Shown here: in pieces, positions 9,153 through 20,656 of the stretch
How positions within the stretch are numbered: the first letter of the stretch is position 1
How the letters are laid out: every line of letters starts with the position of its first letter
From: Gilliamella sp. N-G2
Lineage (GTDB): Bacteria > Pseudomonadota > Gammaproteobacteria > Enterobacterales > Orbaceae
NCBI RefSeq assembly: GCF_002142215.1
Contig: NZ_NAST01000019.1
Coordinates: forward strand, 1-49,270
Length of the DNA: 49,270 bases
Reading direction: 5' to 3'
The notes under the pieces: generated by a model
Seen by the model: the letters and a program-made list of their open reading frames with translations, nothing else
Told to the model about the DNA's origin: nothing
Database searches by the model: none
Position numbers and translations under genes: made by a program

Positions 9153-9536
9153 ATGCGTCATTACGAAATTGTATTTATGGTTCACCCAGATCAAAGTGAA
9201 CAAGTACCTGGTATGATCGAACGTTATACTGGTACATTAACCACTGATGGTGGCAAAATCCATCGTTTAGAAGATTGGGGTCGTCGTCAATTAGCATATC
9301 CTATCGAAAAATTGCATAAAGCACATTATGTGTTAATGAATGTTGAAGCTACTCAAGAAGCAGTAAATGAGCTTGAAGATAACTTCCGTTTTAATGATGC
9401 AGTAATTCGCAGTTTAATTATGCGTACTAAACATTCTGTAACTGAAACATCACCAATGCTAAAAGCTAAAGATGAACGTCGTAGTTCTGAAGAAGATTTT
9501 AGCGATGCAAACATGGACGATGATTCGGAAGAATAA
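9153..9536 (+). CDS. rpsF: 30S ribosomal protein S6
   Basis: A 127-residue S6. [35 protein letters not shown] and [11 protein letters not shown] are diagnostic. The acidic C-terminal tail ([10 protein letters not shown]) is where RimK-type enzymes add glutamates in enterics. S6 binds S18 on the 30S platform, and its gene heads the rpsF-priB-rpsR-rplI operon. The ribosome site AGGGAG is well placed. The last 17 bases overlap priB. Confidence 0.97.
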   Translation: MRHYEIVFMVHPDQSEQVPGMIERYTGTLTTDGGKIHRLEDWGRRQLAYPIEKLHKAHYVLMNVEATQEAVNELEDNFRFNDAVIRSLIMRTKHSVTETSPMLKAKDERRSSEEDFSDANMDDDSEE

Positions 9537-9831
9537 TCGTTTAGTTTTATCGGGATTGGTTACCAAAACCCCGATTAAAAAAATGAGTCCAAGTGGGATA
9601 TCACACTGTCAGTTTTATTTAGAACATGTTTCTGAACAAATTGAAGCAGGACTCCCAAGACAAGCATGGTGCATAATGCCCGTTATTGTCAGTGGACAAC
9701 AAGAGTTAAGTTACAGTATTAAAAAAGGCAGCAAAGTTTTGGTAAGTGGCTTTATTAGTACACATACTAAACGAGATAAAACCAGTCAAATAGTTTTACA
9801 TGCTGACCAAGTTAAACTATTAGGAGAATAG
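9520..9831 (+). CDS. priB: Primosomal replication protein N (PriB)
   Basis: A 103-residue single-OB-fold ssDNA-binding protein that joins PriA and DnaT in replication restart. [44 protein letters not shown] and GFISTH match enteric PriB along its length. The start chosen is ATG 9520, where homology begins. The longer open frame from 9472 would read through S6 coding sequence and adds no family residues. The overlap with rpsF suggests coupling, and rpsR follows after 4 bp. Confidence 0.93.
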   Translation: MIRKNNRLVLSGLVTKTPIKKMSPSGISHCQFYLEHVSEQIEAGLPRQAWCIMPVIVSGQQELSYSIKKGSKVLVSGFISTHTKRDKTSQIVLHADQVKLLGE

Positions 9832-9835
9832 CCAA

Positions 9836-10063
9836 ATGGCACGTTACTTCCGTCGTCGCAAATTCTGCCGTTTTACAGCAGAAGGCGTTAAAGAAATTGA
9901 TTATAAAGATGTTTCTTTATTAAAAAGCTATATCACAGAAAGTGGTAAAATCGTACCTAGCCGTATTACTGGTACTAGCGCAAAATATCAACGTCAACTA
10001 GCTCGCGCTATCAAACGCGCTCGTTACTTGGCATTATTACCATATACTGACAATCATCAGTAA
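9836..10063 (+). CDS. rpsR: 30S ribosomal protein S18
   Basis: A 75-residue S18 with [20 protein letters not shown] at the start and [19 protein letters not shown] in the RNA-binding helix. The length matches the enteric protein exactly. It sits 4 bp after priB, whose 3' end supplies the GGAG ribosome site. Confidence 0.97.
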   Translation: MARYFRRRKFCRFTAEGVKEIDYKDVSLLKSYITESGKIVPSRITGTSAKYQRQLARAIKRARYLALLPYTDNHQ

Positions 10064-10085
10064 TTAGCAACAGAGGGAACATATA

Positions 10086-10535
10086 ATGCAAATTATTCTA
10101 CTCGATAAAGTTGCTAATTTAGGCAGCTTAGGTGATCAAGTTAATGTTAAAGCGGGTTACGCTCGTAACTTTTTGATTCCACAAGGTAAAGCAGTACCAG
10201 CAACTAAAAAGAATATTGAATTCTTCGAAGCTCGTCGTGCTGAATTAGAAGCAAAATTAGCTGAAACATTAAAAGCAGCTGAACAACGCGTTGCTGAAAT
10301 CAATGCTTTAGGTAAAGTAACTATTACTTCTAAAGCAGGTGATGAAGGTCGTTTATTTGGTTCAATTGGTACTCGTGATATCGCTGATGCAGTTAAAGCT
10401 CGTGGTATTCAAGTATCAAAAAGCGAAGTTCGTTTACCAAATGGTGTATTGCGTACTACTGGTGAACACGAAGTGTTATTCCAAGTACACAGCGAAGCTT
10501 TTGCAAAAGTTATTGTTGATATTATTCCTGAATAA
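10086..10535 (+). CDS. rplI: 50S ribosomal protein L9
   Basis: A 149-residue L9. The N-terminal 23S-binding domain ([32 protein letters not shown]) is joined by a long charged helix (about 45-75) to the C-terminal domain ([15 protein letters not shown]). It is last in the operon and is preceded by AGAGGGA. A strong terminator follows 20 bp after the stop. Confidence 0.97.
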   Translation: MQIILLDKVANLGSLGDQVNVKAGYARNFLIPQGKAVPATKKNIEFFEARRAELEAKLAETLKAAEQRVAEINALGKVTITSKAGDEGRLFGSIGTRDIADAVKARGIQVSKSEVRLPNGVLRTTGEHEVLFQVHSEAFAKVIVDIIPE

Positions 10536-10554
10536 TCATCAAATAAATAGCAAT

Positions 10555-10584
10555 AAAAAACCCGTTTAATTAAACGGGTTTTTT
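10555..10584. terminator. Bidirectional rho-independent terminator (rplI / ggt)
   Basis: A 30-bp perfect palindrome with a CCCGTTTAATTAAACGGG core is flanked by A6 on the left and T6 on the right. It gives a T-tract on both strands, so it can end the rplI transcript and the convergent ggt transcript. Confidence 0.85.
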
Positions 10585-10660
10585 CATATTATTTAGCTAT
10601 TAGATAAATAAAGTCAAAATTGAATATTTTATATTTCGTTATGAAGTAATATTCACTCGA

Positions 10661-12364
10661 TTATTTAACGATAATCGACGTTCCTCTGCCGCGTAAATCA
10701 GATACGGGTTCAGGTTTATTATTAATAATTCTAATCGCTTGAATGTCACCGTTAAAATCTTGTTTTTCAAATTGGTATCCCATTTTCTCAAGTTGATTTT
10801 TGAAATCAATTGGTACTTCAGTCTGAAAAGGCTCGATAAAAATCACATTACTTGGTAATAATTGATGGTGGTAACGTGGCGCATCCATAGCCGATTTTAA
10901 TGTCATGTTATTATCAAAAACATTTGTCACAACTTGAAAAATAGATGTGAATATTCTCGAACCACCAGGGGTACCAATAACCATAACCACTTCATTATCT
11001 TTAACTAAAATACTAGGTGACATAGATGATAGTGGACGTTTATTTGGCTCTATTGCATTAGCATCTTTACCTACAACACCAAATTGATTGGCAATACCAG
11101 GCTTACTACTAAAATCATCCATTTCATTGTTTAATACAATACCGGTTCCCTCTACAACTACAGCAGATCCAAACCAACCATTTAAAGTGTATGTATTAGA
11201 AACAGCATTTCCCCATTTGTCTACAACTGAAAAATGAGTAGTTTGCAATTTTTCATGATTATTATCTAGTCCAGGTTTTACTTGCTCAGTAATTGAAACC
11301 GCATTGGCATTAATAGATTTAGCCCGATTAGCTAAATAACTATCATCAATTAATTTAGCAACTGGCACACTAACAAAATCAGGATCACCCATGTATTCAG
11401 CGCGGTCAGCAAAGACACGTTTTTCGATCTCTGCTAATAAGTGGACATACTGAGCAGAGTTTACTTTAACATTTTTGAAATCATCAGCTAATTTTTGTTT
11501 CATTAATAATAATTGAATCAACCCAACACCACCTGAACTTGGCGGTGGTGCCGTTATCACTTGCATATCATGCCAATTGCCGATGATAGGCTCACGCCAT
11601 TTAGCTTGATAATTGGCTAAATCATTTTGTGTGATTAAACCATCATTTTTTGCCATTTCTTGTGCAATTAATTGGGCTGTTTTACCTCGGTAAAATTCAT
11701 CAGCACCGTCCGTTGCGATACGAGTTAACACAGCACCTAATTCAGGTTGTTTGAAATTTTTTCCTTCCTGCATAGCACCAAAGTACTGTTTAAAATGTCC
11801 ATTGGTCGGTGCCAAATCCTGTACTTCCTGATAACGTGTAATCAGCTGTTTATCTACCGTAAAACCTTGGTTTGCAAACCGAATAGCTGGTGCTATCACT
11901 TCTTGCCAACTAAGTTTGCCAAATCGCTGATGAACCGCCCACATACCAGCTACAGTTCCTGGAACACCTGATGCTTTATGCGAATATAAGCTTAAATCAG
12001 CTACTACATTTTTCTGTTTATCAAGAAACATATCTCTAGAGGCTTGATTAGGTGCTGTCTCTCGATAATCGATAAAATAAGGTTTTCCTTCCATCCAAAC
12101 GGTCATAAATCCGCCACCACCGATATTGCCCGCCTCTGGATACGTTACAGCTAAAGCAAATGCAGTAGCGACACCGGCATCAACAGCATTACCACCCTTT
12201 TTTAAGATCTCTTCTGCGGCGATGGCACCATAATAATCGGGAGAAGCCACGGCACCAGCTTCAAACTTCTGTTTTATATTTTCTATAGCTGCTACATATT
12301 GACTTATTGATAGAAGAAAGATAATGCAACAATACTTTCTTAACTTGTGTTTAATATAGTACAT
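10661..12364 (-). CDS. ggt: Gamma-glutamyltranspeptidase precursor
   Basis: A periplasmic Ntn-hydrolase that cleaves and transfers the gamma-glutamyl group of glutathione. The 567-residue precursor begins with a signal peptide (hydrophobic CCIIFLLSI, Ala-rich end near residue 26). GGNAVDAGVATAFALAV and GNIGGGGFM (79-87) are family blocks. Autocleavage should occur before Thr375 in QTTHFSVVD, making Thr375 the nucleophile of the small subunit. Further conserved blocks are TLNGWFGS, NNEMDDFS and RPLSSMSPSI. A good ribosome site (AAGGAGATG) precedes the ATG. It is monocistronic and convergent with rplI. Confidence 0.95.
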   Translation of the reverse strand: MYYIKHKLRKYCCIIFLLSISQYVAAIENIKQKFEAGAVASPDYYGAIAAEEILKKGGNAVDAGVATAFALAVTYPEAGNIGGGGFMTVWMEGKPYFIDYRETAPNQASRDMFLDKQKNVVADLSLYSHKASGVPGTVAGMWAVHQRFGKLSWQEVIAPAIRFANQGFTVDKQLITRYQEVQDLAPTNGHFKQYFGAMQEGKNFKQPELGAVLTRIATDGADEFYRGKTAQLIAQEMAKNDGLITQNDLANYQAKWREPIIGNWHDMQVITAPPPSSGGVGLIQLLLMKQKLADDFKNVKVNSAQYVHLLAEIEKRVFADRAEYMGDPDFVSVPVAKLIDDSYLANRAKSINANAVSITEQVKPGLDNNHEKLQTTHFSVVDKWGNAVSNTYTLNGWFGSAVVVEGTGIVLNNEMDDFSSKPGIANQFGVVGKDANAIEPNKRPLSSMSPSILVKDNEVVMVIGTPGGSRIFTSIFQVVTNVFDNNMTLKSAMDAPRYHHQLLPSNVIFIEPFQTEVPIDFKNQLEKMGYQFEKQDFNGDIQAIRIINNKPEPVSDLRGRGTSIIVK

Positions 12365-12554
12365 TTCACATCTCCTTATTAAAAAATAATTATTCCCTTC
12401 TATTCTAATATTGATAAAAAATTCAGATTTTTATTCATTATTTGATCAAGAAGGAATTTTAAATATAGCATAGAAAATAGCAGTATCGATCAGAGATTGG
12501 CCATTAAAAAAACTAATATCAGTTTAGTGATGATTATAATTGAGTATATTACAA

Positions 12555-12592
12555 AGCAAAAAAGCACGAAATTGAGTTAATTGCGTGCTTTA
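12555..12592 (-). terminator. Rho-independent terminator of the celB-bgl unit
   Basis: On the minus strand, AAAGCACG pairs with CGTGCTTT around an A/T-rich loop, followed by a T6 run. It lies about 20 bp after the celB stop codon. Confidence 0.75.
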
Positions 12593-12609
12593 ATCTGTGA
12601 AGAAATAAA

Positions 12610-15008
<2,399 letters not shown>

Positions 15009-15234
15009 TTAAATTTAGTATAAAAGGAAAAATGAATAATTTCTAACCAACTTTTTCCGTATTGATAAGGAAAAAATCGGCATAATAAGGAAATCTTTCT
15101 TATAAAAAAGAGAGGATTGAGGGAGGAAAAAGCAAAAATTAATTAAACTGGAAAACAGTTAAATTGATAATTAATCCTTTAACTAATTAATTACCAATTT
15201 GTAAAATTCTAATAGTAATAGATTAACTATGCGC

Positions 15235-15561
15235 TTATTCAGACAAGCGCATAGCTAATAGACCATGAGCCATGGTTGCGCCTGCTCTTACTGAGGCAGA
15301 AATAGCAATCAGTTCAGCCAACTCTTCTGAACTAGCTCCGGCCTTTTTTGCCCCTTTGACATGAACGTCAATACAATAAGCACATTGCGTAGTAAGTGCT
15401 ATCGCTAATGCGATTAACTCTCTTGTTTTTGTTGGGATAACTCCATTACTTCGCTTAATCGTTTGATGGTCAAAATCAATAAATGCTTGTGTCTCATTAG
15501 GCGCATACTTCAATAAAGACGTGAGATATTTAAAATCATCTCTTGATTGATAATTCCCCAT
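15235..15561 (-). CDS. Carboxymuconolactone decarboxylase / AhpD-like CxxC protein
   Basis: A 108-residue all-helical AhpD-fold protein with the redox motif Cys60-Ala-Tyr-Cys63 followed by His67 (QCAYCIDVHVKGAKKAG). This is the arrangement of AhpD-like peroxidase partners rather than of a true decarboxylase. It is likely a small cytoplasmic thiol-redox protein. A good ribosome site (GGGAG) precedes the ATG. It is the last gene of a three-gene minus-strand group with a DUF2892-like membrane protein and an ECF sigma factor. This context suggests stress-induced expression, but the stimulus is not visible. Confidence 0.85.
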   Translation of the reverse strand: MGNYQSRDDFKYLTSLLKYAPNETQAFIDFDHQTIKRSNGVIPTKTRELIALAIALTTQCAYCIDVHVKGAKKAGASSEELAELIAISASVRAGATMAHGLLAMRLSE

Positions 15562-15562
15562 A

Positions 15563-15763
15563 TTATTCTCCCTTGTTAGTTTGTAGTTTATTAATCAAGT
15601 TTAAAAACCAGCATACCGGACAACCTCGCAACAAAAAAAATGCGCAAATAACAAATAATAGTTTAATGAAAAGTGATAGTTGAAATACAAAGACACCTAT
15701 AATCAACATTAGTGCTCTTAAACCTCTTATTAAATGTCGCGTTATTGAATTATGACAATACAT
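15563..15763 (-). CDS. Small DUF2892-like membrane protein
   Basis: A 66-residue protein with two hydrophobic segments (about 14-30 and 31-45), ending in GCPVCWFLN, a C-x-x-C pair next to the membrane. The pattern fits DUF2892/YgaP-transmembrane-like proteins, where a Gly-Cys-Pro motif follows the second helix. GGAGAG precedes the ATG. It lies 1 bp from the AhpD-like gene, so the two are surely co-expressed. The two cysteines invite a redox link with the CxxC partner, which is inference only. Confidence 0.7.
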   Translation of the reverse strand: MYCHNSITRHLIRGLRALMLIIGVFVFQLSLFIKLLFVICAFFLLRGCPVCWFLNLINKLQTNKGE

Positions 15764-15783
15764 ATTACTCTCCTATATATGCT

Positions 15784-16317
15784 TTAAATATCAGCAATTT
15801 TTGGTGTTTTAATTTGTTGTTTTATAATTGTTCTAGCGCGGTGTAATCTGCTTTTTACCGCTTCAATAGTGATCCCTAATTTGGCAGCAACCTCAGGAGA
15901 TGAATATTCTTCAACTTCTTTTAAAATAAATACTTGCCGATAAATTAATGGCAAAGCAGTAATTGCATTAATTAAGTCAATTTTTAGATCGATATTGGAA
16001 TATGTTGCAGGTAAATCATCGAGTTGAAACTCGTCATTAATTTTATTCGCTTGCCTAATTCTAAATAATCGATAACATTCTCGTTCGACAATACGAAATA
16101 ACCAACTAGTAAAAGTGGCTACCGTTTTTAACATTCCTATTTTTCGATATAACTGCCATAAGGCAATTTGAACAGCATCCTCAATATCTTCTGAAGTTGA
16201 GCATGTACGTCGCGCGAATCGTTTAATATTGGGTTGACAAATCAACAATAACTTTTCAAGTGCTTGTTTATCGCTCTGACAAGCTAATTTGATTAGTTGT
16301 TCTTTGTTTTTGCCCAT
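15784..16317 (-). CDS. ECF-type RNA polymerase sigma factor
   Basis: A 177-residue sigma70-family protein with only regions 2 and 4. Region 2 covers about 42-85 (SEDIEDAVQIALWQLYRK, then TFTSWLFRIVERECYRLFR). Region 4 covers about 125-170 (ALPLIYRQVFILKEVEEYS, EVAAKLGITIEAVKSRLHRA). It is the first gene of the group with the small membrane protein and the AhpD-like protein. No anti-sigma factor is next to it. The 300-bp region upstream (16318-16620) is AT-rich. It holds a short hairpin (ATGGT-TAAC-ACCAT, 16514-16527) and no gene I trust. Promoter recognition is unknown. Confidence 0.88.
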   Translation of the reverse strand: MGKNKEQLIKLACQSDKQALEKLLLICQPNIKRFARRTCSTSEDIEDAVQIALWQLYRKIGMLKTVATFTSWLFRIVERECYRLFRIRQANKINDEFQLDDLPATYSNIDLKIDLINAITALPLIYRQVFILKEVEEYSSPEVAAKLGITIEAVKSRLHRARTIIKQQIKTPKIADI

Positions 16318-16620
16318 ATTTTTTATCTCTATCTAATCTATTCAAAACAGAAACTTAAATTTAAATAAATTTAAGATAATTTTATTTATTGAATCACATA
16401 TTTATATAGAGGCTTGAAAAGTTAAAAAGGATTCAAACAAATTTATTAATTTTGTTGATGTGAGGATTTAATGATCAGATTAATTAAATAACTCAATAAT
16501 CTGCTAGCGAGTGATGGTTAACACCATGTTTAGTTGATAATTAAATCTAAATTAGCGACAAATAACCAAAATTTAAATTTTTCCGCTTTATTGATAAAAT
16601 TTTTAATCTGCAACTACTAT

Positions 16621-16905
16621 TTACAGGAATATATCAAATCCTTCTGCATATTTAGTAGGAATAAACTCAATCACTTCATATTTGGCAATTTGATGAATAT
16701 AGAATGGATCTTCCTGAATAATTGACATGGCTTGGTCATGACTATCAGCACGACAAAGAATGACACCACCTATGCGCGGTACTTTACGTCCTGAGCTGAT
16801 AAAATGACCTGATTGATAATAACGATTCAAATAATCGATATGTTGTGGTAAATGTTTTTCAACTTCGTTAATAGGTTTAAGATAAGTAAGAGAAAAAATA
16901 AACAT
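16621..16905 (-). CDS. YciI-family protein
   Basis: A 94-residue ferredoxin-like alpha/beta protein of the YciI (YCII) family. It has the conserved His in LPQHIDYL and the Asp in EDPFYIHQIAKYEV. Family members are small cytoplasmic proteins, some with dehydrochlorinase or muconolactone-isomerase-like chemistry, and most have no known function. It lies alone downstream of chaB with a hairpin between them. A second YciI-like gene is at 31502. Confidence 0.8.
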   Translation of the reverse strand: MFIFSLTYLKPINEVEKHLPQHIDYLNRYYQSGHFISSGRKVPRIGGVILCRADSHDQAMSIIQEDPFYIHQIAKYEVIEFIPTKYAEGFDIFL

Positions 16906-16929
16906 TTCATTCCTTGATTTTTTTCTAAA

Positions 16930-16954
16930 TAAGCCAACCTTAAATGTTGGCTTA
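16930..16954 (-). terminator. Probable terminator after chaB
   Basis: AAGCCAAC and GTTGGCTT form an 8-bp stem with a 7-nt loop, followed on the minus strand by TTATTTA. It lies between chaB and the YciI gene. The T-tract is imperfect. Confidence 0.5.
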
Positions 16955-17033
16955 GATTTTAGACTAAGTGACTAATACTTTTAATACTAGCACTATCACA
17001 TATTAAAACAAACTTTGATTACTATTTGTGGCG

Positions 17034-17261
17034 CTATTTTGTCACCCATTTACCATCTTCACCTTTGCGATACACTTTTTCAACTGCCGCCCAAGCCACT
17101 CGAAAAGCAACTTGTTCCGGATTACTGTTATCGCGTCGTTTTTTGGGATCTTGATACTCTTTTATGGCGCTATTAAAAGCCTCTTTAAAAATATCTTGAG
17201 CATGAGCAGGTAAGACATGTCGCACTGATTCTGGTAGGTCATCTCGTGTTTGATAAGGCAT
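17034..17261 (-). CDS. chaB: ChaB-family protein
   Basis: A 75-residue protein aligning along its whole length with enteric ChaB: MPYQTRDDLPESVRHVLPAH, AQDIFKEAFNSAIKEY, VAWAAVEKVYRKGEDGKW. ChaB is described as a putative regulator of the ChaA cation antiporter, but chaA and chaC are not in the window. AAGGGGAA gives a clear ribosome site. Confidence 0.9.
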   Translation of the reverse strand: MPYQTRDDLPESVRHVLPAHAQDIFKEAFNSAIKEYQDPKKRRDNSNPEQVAFRVAWAAVEKVYRKGEDGKWVTK

Positions 17262-17549
17262 ATCACATTCCCCTTTAAATTAATCATTCAATATGGATAA
17301 TTCTAACGGTCATTGCGAACTTTACTATAAAATGGATTAGATCGAATTTAGTCTGATTTTATGGAAAACACAAGTTTTGTATTATATCGCTATTATTATA
17401 ATCATTAATTTGATACAAAAGCGATTAAGTTGTTTTATAAATTGGTTAATTAATAACTAATTGAGTTATTATCGATTATTGAATAAACTACTAGACATAA
17501 AAAATATCCACTAATTGATGTTATTATTTATAATAAAGAGAAGAATTAT

Positions 17550-18674
17550 ATGCCAACAAAAATACTCACTTTAATTATAGTTAGTTTATTAATAATTAGC
17601 TGCGATGATAAAACTAAACAACAACCAGATGACAAGCAACCGGTAGAATCAACCAACATATCAGTAATAGAACAAACTCCTGCTCCAGAGCCAGAACCAG
17701 AACCATCTCAAACAATAGAACAAACAATGGATGAAACTACGCGTCAAGCATATGCTCAATCCGCGAAAATAAAGCTTTGGCTATCCGTTTTTAATTATGA
17801 TTATGGCTATTTAGGACAAATTTCAAATAAAAAAGTAAAAAATACTTCAACTTTAATTGATTTGGACAAAAAAACCAAAAAAGTTCTTCAAAATTGTGGA
17901 GAAAAAAATAAGGCATGTACATTGAAAGCAATCAAAAAGGAGCCTTTAAAATACTTTTCTCTTGTTTTGAATTTATCTTTACCTTCTGAAAAATTACTAC
18001 ATAATTACAAACTATTAATTGATGAATTAGAAAAAAGTGAACCACAATTACTCGAATTAGATACAGAAGGTAAAAAATTTGCTGAAAATTATGTCAAATT
18101 AGCATTAGCTTTGCATGAACTTCAAAAATACGCCCTTAATGATGAATATCAATCAGATGATTACAAAAAAGTACCAAAACTTTTTAACCAACTAGCTAAT
18201 TCATATAATGAGTTTATACAAGCACAAAACTCAGCTAAACTTATTTATAATAAATTATACAATGAAATACATGATATTCAAAAGTTGGATTTTAAGAAAA
18301 GAGGATTGACTCTTCAATATGATTGTATGGAAATAATGGACATAACACAAGAAATTGTCGGATTAATTAATAGTACGTTTGATGAAAAAAACAATATCAA
18401 AAATTTAGATACACAAGCTATTGAACTAAAAATTCAACAAATTATAGATATTTCTGATAATTTAAAAAAATATAAAGGTGATTACGCGGTAATCAAAATG
18501 CAAGGTTTAAATCGCATTTACTTTGATGGATTTGTTGATTATTTACCGAAAATGATTACACAAATCAAGCTTGTTTTAACCAAGTTAGATGATAAAAATA
18601 TTAATCAAGAAATTAAATCATTAAATACAACTGAAAACTCTTTAATTCAGCTATACAATAATTCAACCAACTAG
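17550..18674 (+). CDS. Putative DUF3829 (YiiG-like) lipoprotein
   Basis: A 374-residue predicted lipoprotein. The hydrophobic N terminus ends in LIISC with Cys18 as the lipidation site, and a low-complexity acidic/Pro linker (about 40-58, EPEPEPSQ) follows. The rest is helical, with blocks such as KFAENYVKLALALHELQKYA and QSDDYKKVPKLFNQLANSY, reminiscent of DUF3829/YiiG lipoproteins. Asp at +2 of the lipobox would favour inner-membrane retention by the Lol rule. AAAGAGAAG is the ribosome site. It is monocistronic with its own terminator. Function is not known. Confidence 0.7.
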   Translation: MPTKILTLIIVSLLIISCDDKTKQQPDDKQPVESTNISVIEQTPAPEPEPEPSQTIEQTMDETTRQAYAQSAKIKLWLSVFNYDYGYLGQISNKKVKNTSTLIDLDKKTKKVLQNCGEKNKACTLKAIKKEPLKYFSLVLNLSLPSEKLLHNYKLLIDELEKSEPQLLELDTEGKKFAENYVKLALALHELQKYALNDEYQSDDYKKVPKLFNQLANSYNEFIQAQNSAKLIYNKLYNEIHDIQKLDFKKRGLTLQYDCMEIMDITQEIVGLINSTFDEKNNIKNLDTQAIELKIQQIIDISDNLKKYKGDYAVIKMQGLNRIYFDGFVDYLPKMITQIKLVLTKLDDKNINQEIKSLNTTENSLIQLYNNSTN

Positions 18675-18680
18675 TTATTA

Positions 18681-18710
18681 AATATGCAGCATTAATCTAT
18701 GCTGCATATT
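18681..18710. terminator. Bidirectional terminator between the lipoprotein gene and acuI
   Basis: An 11-bp perfect stem (AATATGCAGCA / TGCTGCATATT) with an 8-nt loop ends in T-rich sequence on both strands. It separates the convergent lipoprotein and acuI genes. Confidence 0.7.
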
Positions 18711-18735
18711 TATTCTACTTATTTAAGTACAAAGT

Positions 18736-19731
18736 TTACTTATTCACATCAACCACAAAGCGTCCTTTAATTTCACCAGCGATCATCTTATTTGTTATCT
18801 CAAAACATTGTTCTAATGTAATGGTTTTAGCTATATGAGTATACTGCTGCTCATCCATGTTTTGTGCTATTAATTGCCAAGCAGCAACCCGGTTATCATA
18901 ACTTGCCATCACACTATCAACTCCCGATAGTGTTACACCGCGTAAAATAAATGGTGCCACTGTTGCAGGTAAATCCATACCTTGCGCCAAACCACAACAT
19001 GTCACAATGCCACCATATCGGGTTTGAGCACAAATATTAGCTAAAGTGTAAGAACCTACCACATCAATGGCTGCTGACCATAACTCTTTTTGTAATGGTC
19101 GATTTGGCTCTTTCAATGATTGACTATTAATAATTTCAACAGCTCCGAGTTTATGTAGATAATCTTCATCAGTCACTTTACCAGTAGAAACGGTTACCTG
19201 ATAGCCTAATTTACTCAATAACCCAACCGCTAAGGACCCAACACCACCTGTTGCACCAGTAACTAAAACTTTGCCATCTTCTGGTTTAACACCAAAATCA
19301 ACAATACGCTTAACACATAAAGCCGCCGTATACCCCGCAGTACCAATAATCATCGATTGATAAGGGGTAAGATTTTTGGGTAAAGGGATTAACCAATCCG
19401 ATTTTAAATAGGCATATTGAGCATAACATCCCCAATGCGTTTCACCACATCCCCAACCATTCAAGATAACTAAATCGCCGGCTTGATAACGATCATTTTG
19501 ACATTCAATAACGGTACCTACTCCGTCAATTCCAGGAACCATTGGCCATTGTCTAACAATAGGACTTTTATTAGTCAATGCTAATGCATCTTTGTAATTG
19601 ATACTTGAATATTGAATTTGAATTAAAGTATCACCTTGTTGTTGTAATAATTGTTGTTTAGTTAAAGATTTTAATGAATGTGATACCCCATTAACCTCAT
19701 CTTTTTCTAACATAAGAGCCTTAAATGACAT
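18736..19731 (-). CDS. acuI: Acryloyl-CoA reductase (AcuI/YhdH)
   Basis: A 331-residue NADPH-dependent medium-chain reductase of the quinone-oxidoreductase type that reduces toxic acryloyl-CoA to propionyl-CoA. SSINYKDALALT, PGIDGVGTV, NGWGCGETHWGCYAQYA and the Rossmann motif GATGGVGSLA fit YhdH/AcuI. It lies downstream of a TetR regulator on the same strand. Two palindromic operators overlap its likely promoter, so it is probably derepressed by a small electrophile or acyl-CoA. That ligand class is inferred from AcuR-AcuI systems. Confidence 0.88.
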   Translation of the reverse strand: MSFKALMLEKDEVNGVSHSLKSLTKQQLLQQQGDTLIQIQYSSINYKDALALTNKSPIVRQWPMVPGIDGVGTVIECQNDRYQAGDLVILNGWGCGETHWGCYAQYAYLKSDWLIPLPKNLTPYQSMIIGTAGYTAALCVKRIVDFGVKPEDGKVLVTGATGGVGSLAVGLLSKLGYQVTVSTGKVTDEDYLHKLGAVEIINSQSLKEPNRPLQKELWSAAIDVVGSYTLANICAQTRYGGIVTCCGLAQGMDLPATVAPFILRGVTLSGVDSVMASYDNRVAAWQLIAQNMDEQQYTHIAKTITLEQCFEITNKMIAGEIKGRFVVDVNK

Positions 19732-19825
19732 ATATATTCCCTATTGTTCAATGGATAATTAACCGACTAACGATCACTTAACTGAATTGATAAGGATACC
19801 AGTTAACTAATGTAATCATTATCAA

Positions 19826-19862
19826 TAGACGATTGGTCTAAAAATTATAGACCGATCGTCTA
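19826..19862. promoter_or_regulatory. Twin palindromic operators, likely for the TetR regulator
   Basis: Two 15-bp palindromes, TAGACGATTGGTCTA (19826-19840) and TAGACCGATCGTCTA (19848-19862), share TAGAC-N5-GTCTA. They are separated by 7 bp, 22 bp centre to centre, about two helical turns. They lie in the 199-bp gap between tetR and acuI, about 95-130 bp before the acuI start. Confidence 0.7.
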
Positions 19863-19873
19863 GTTAAAAGCAA
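19844..19873 (-). promoter_or_regulatory. Candidate acuI promoter
   Basis: On the minus strand, TTGCTT (19868-19873) and TATAAT (19844-19849) are 18 bp apart. The -10 box sits between the two operator palindromes and shares bases with one of them, so bound repressor would block RNA polymerase. Confidence 0.55.
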
Positions 19874-19930
19874 TAAATAATCTAAAGGTAATAATGAAAA
19901 AATAAAAATTTAAATAAATTAAATTGATAG

Positions 19931-20551
19931 TTACTTTTTACTGACCATATTGATGAAGGTATTTATGAATAACTCTAAAGGATCAGATTTTTTTACCAAT
20001 TTACTGCGCGTTACAGCACCTTCCCACCCTAACCAAAAGAACGCTGCTAATAATTTACAATTTATATCTGAACTAATTTCATTTAGATTTTTGGCTAGCA
20101 AAAGACAATTTTCAATTTTTGCCTGCCAATTTTGTAAGACCTGTTCAAGCAACACAGCATACCCTTCGGGTAATAATGATTCCTCTTGTATTAATTCACC
20201 AATTAAGCATCCGCGATTATAATCATATTTTGCCATACCTTTCTTTGCATCTTCATAAAAGGCGGTTATTCTCGCTAAGGGGGATTCAATTGACGCATTA
20301 GTTAAATGTTTATCTAATTTATGAGCAAAAAAACTGTCATAGCTAGCAATAATCGTTTTACCAAACTCTTCTTTACTTTTAAAGTAATAATAAAATGACC
20401 CTTTAGGTACACCAACTTGCTTTAAAATACTTTCAATATTCGATGAGATATATCCATAAGTGGTCATCAACTCTACCCCACTACGGATCAATGCCGCTCT
20501 TGTCTCATTACCTTTTTTGGAAAGTGTTGATGCAGAAATATTAACTGACAT
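19931..20551 (-). CDS. TetR-family regulator next to acuI
   Basis: TetR-type repressor with an N-terminal HTH (GVELMTTYGYISSNIESIL then KQVGVPKGSFYYYFKSKEEF, about 26-65) and a helical ligand domain. It resembles AcuR/NemR-like regulators that control reductases of reactive carbonyls. The open frame can start at a TTG (20563), but the ATG at 20551 lies where TetR proteins normally begin. It is upstream of acuI on the same strand, and the twin operators lie between them. Autoregulation is not evident because no operator copy was seen upstream of the gene itself. Confidence 0.85.
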   Translation of the reverse strand: MSVNISASTLSKKGNETRAALIRSGVELMTTYGYISSNIESILKQVGVPKGSFYYYFKSKEEFGKTIIASYDSFFAHKLDKHLTNASIESPLARITAFYEDAKKGMAKYDYNRGCLIGELIQEESLLPEGYAVLLEQVLQNWQAKIENCLLLAKNLNEISSDINCKLLAAFFWLGWEGAVTRSKLVKKSDPLELFINTFINMVSKK

Positions 20552-20656
20552 AAGATTCCACAATATTTTTTGAATATAAATAATTTAATATTCGGTCATG
20601 ATAAATAGTCAAATCAGCAAATGCAATAATTTGCGATTAATCAGGTTGCTCAATTA

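Noticed and set aside
10339-10569. 76-codon frame inside rplI
   Set aside because: It is a shifted phase of the L9 gene running into its terminator.
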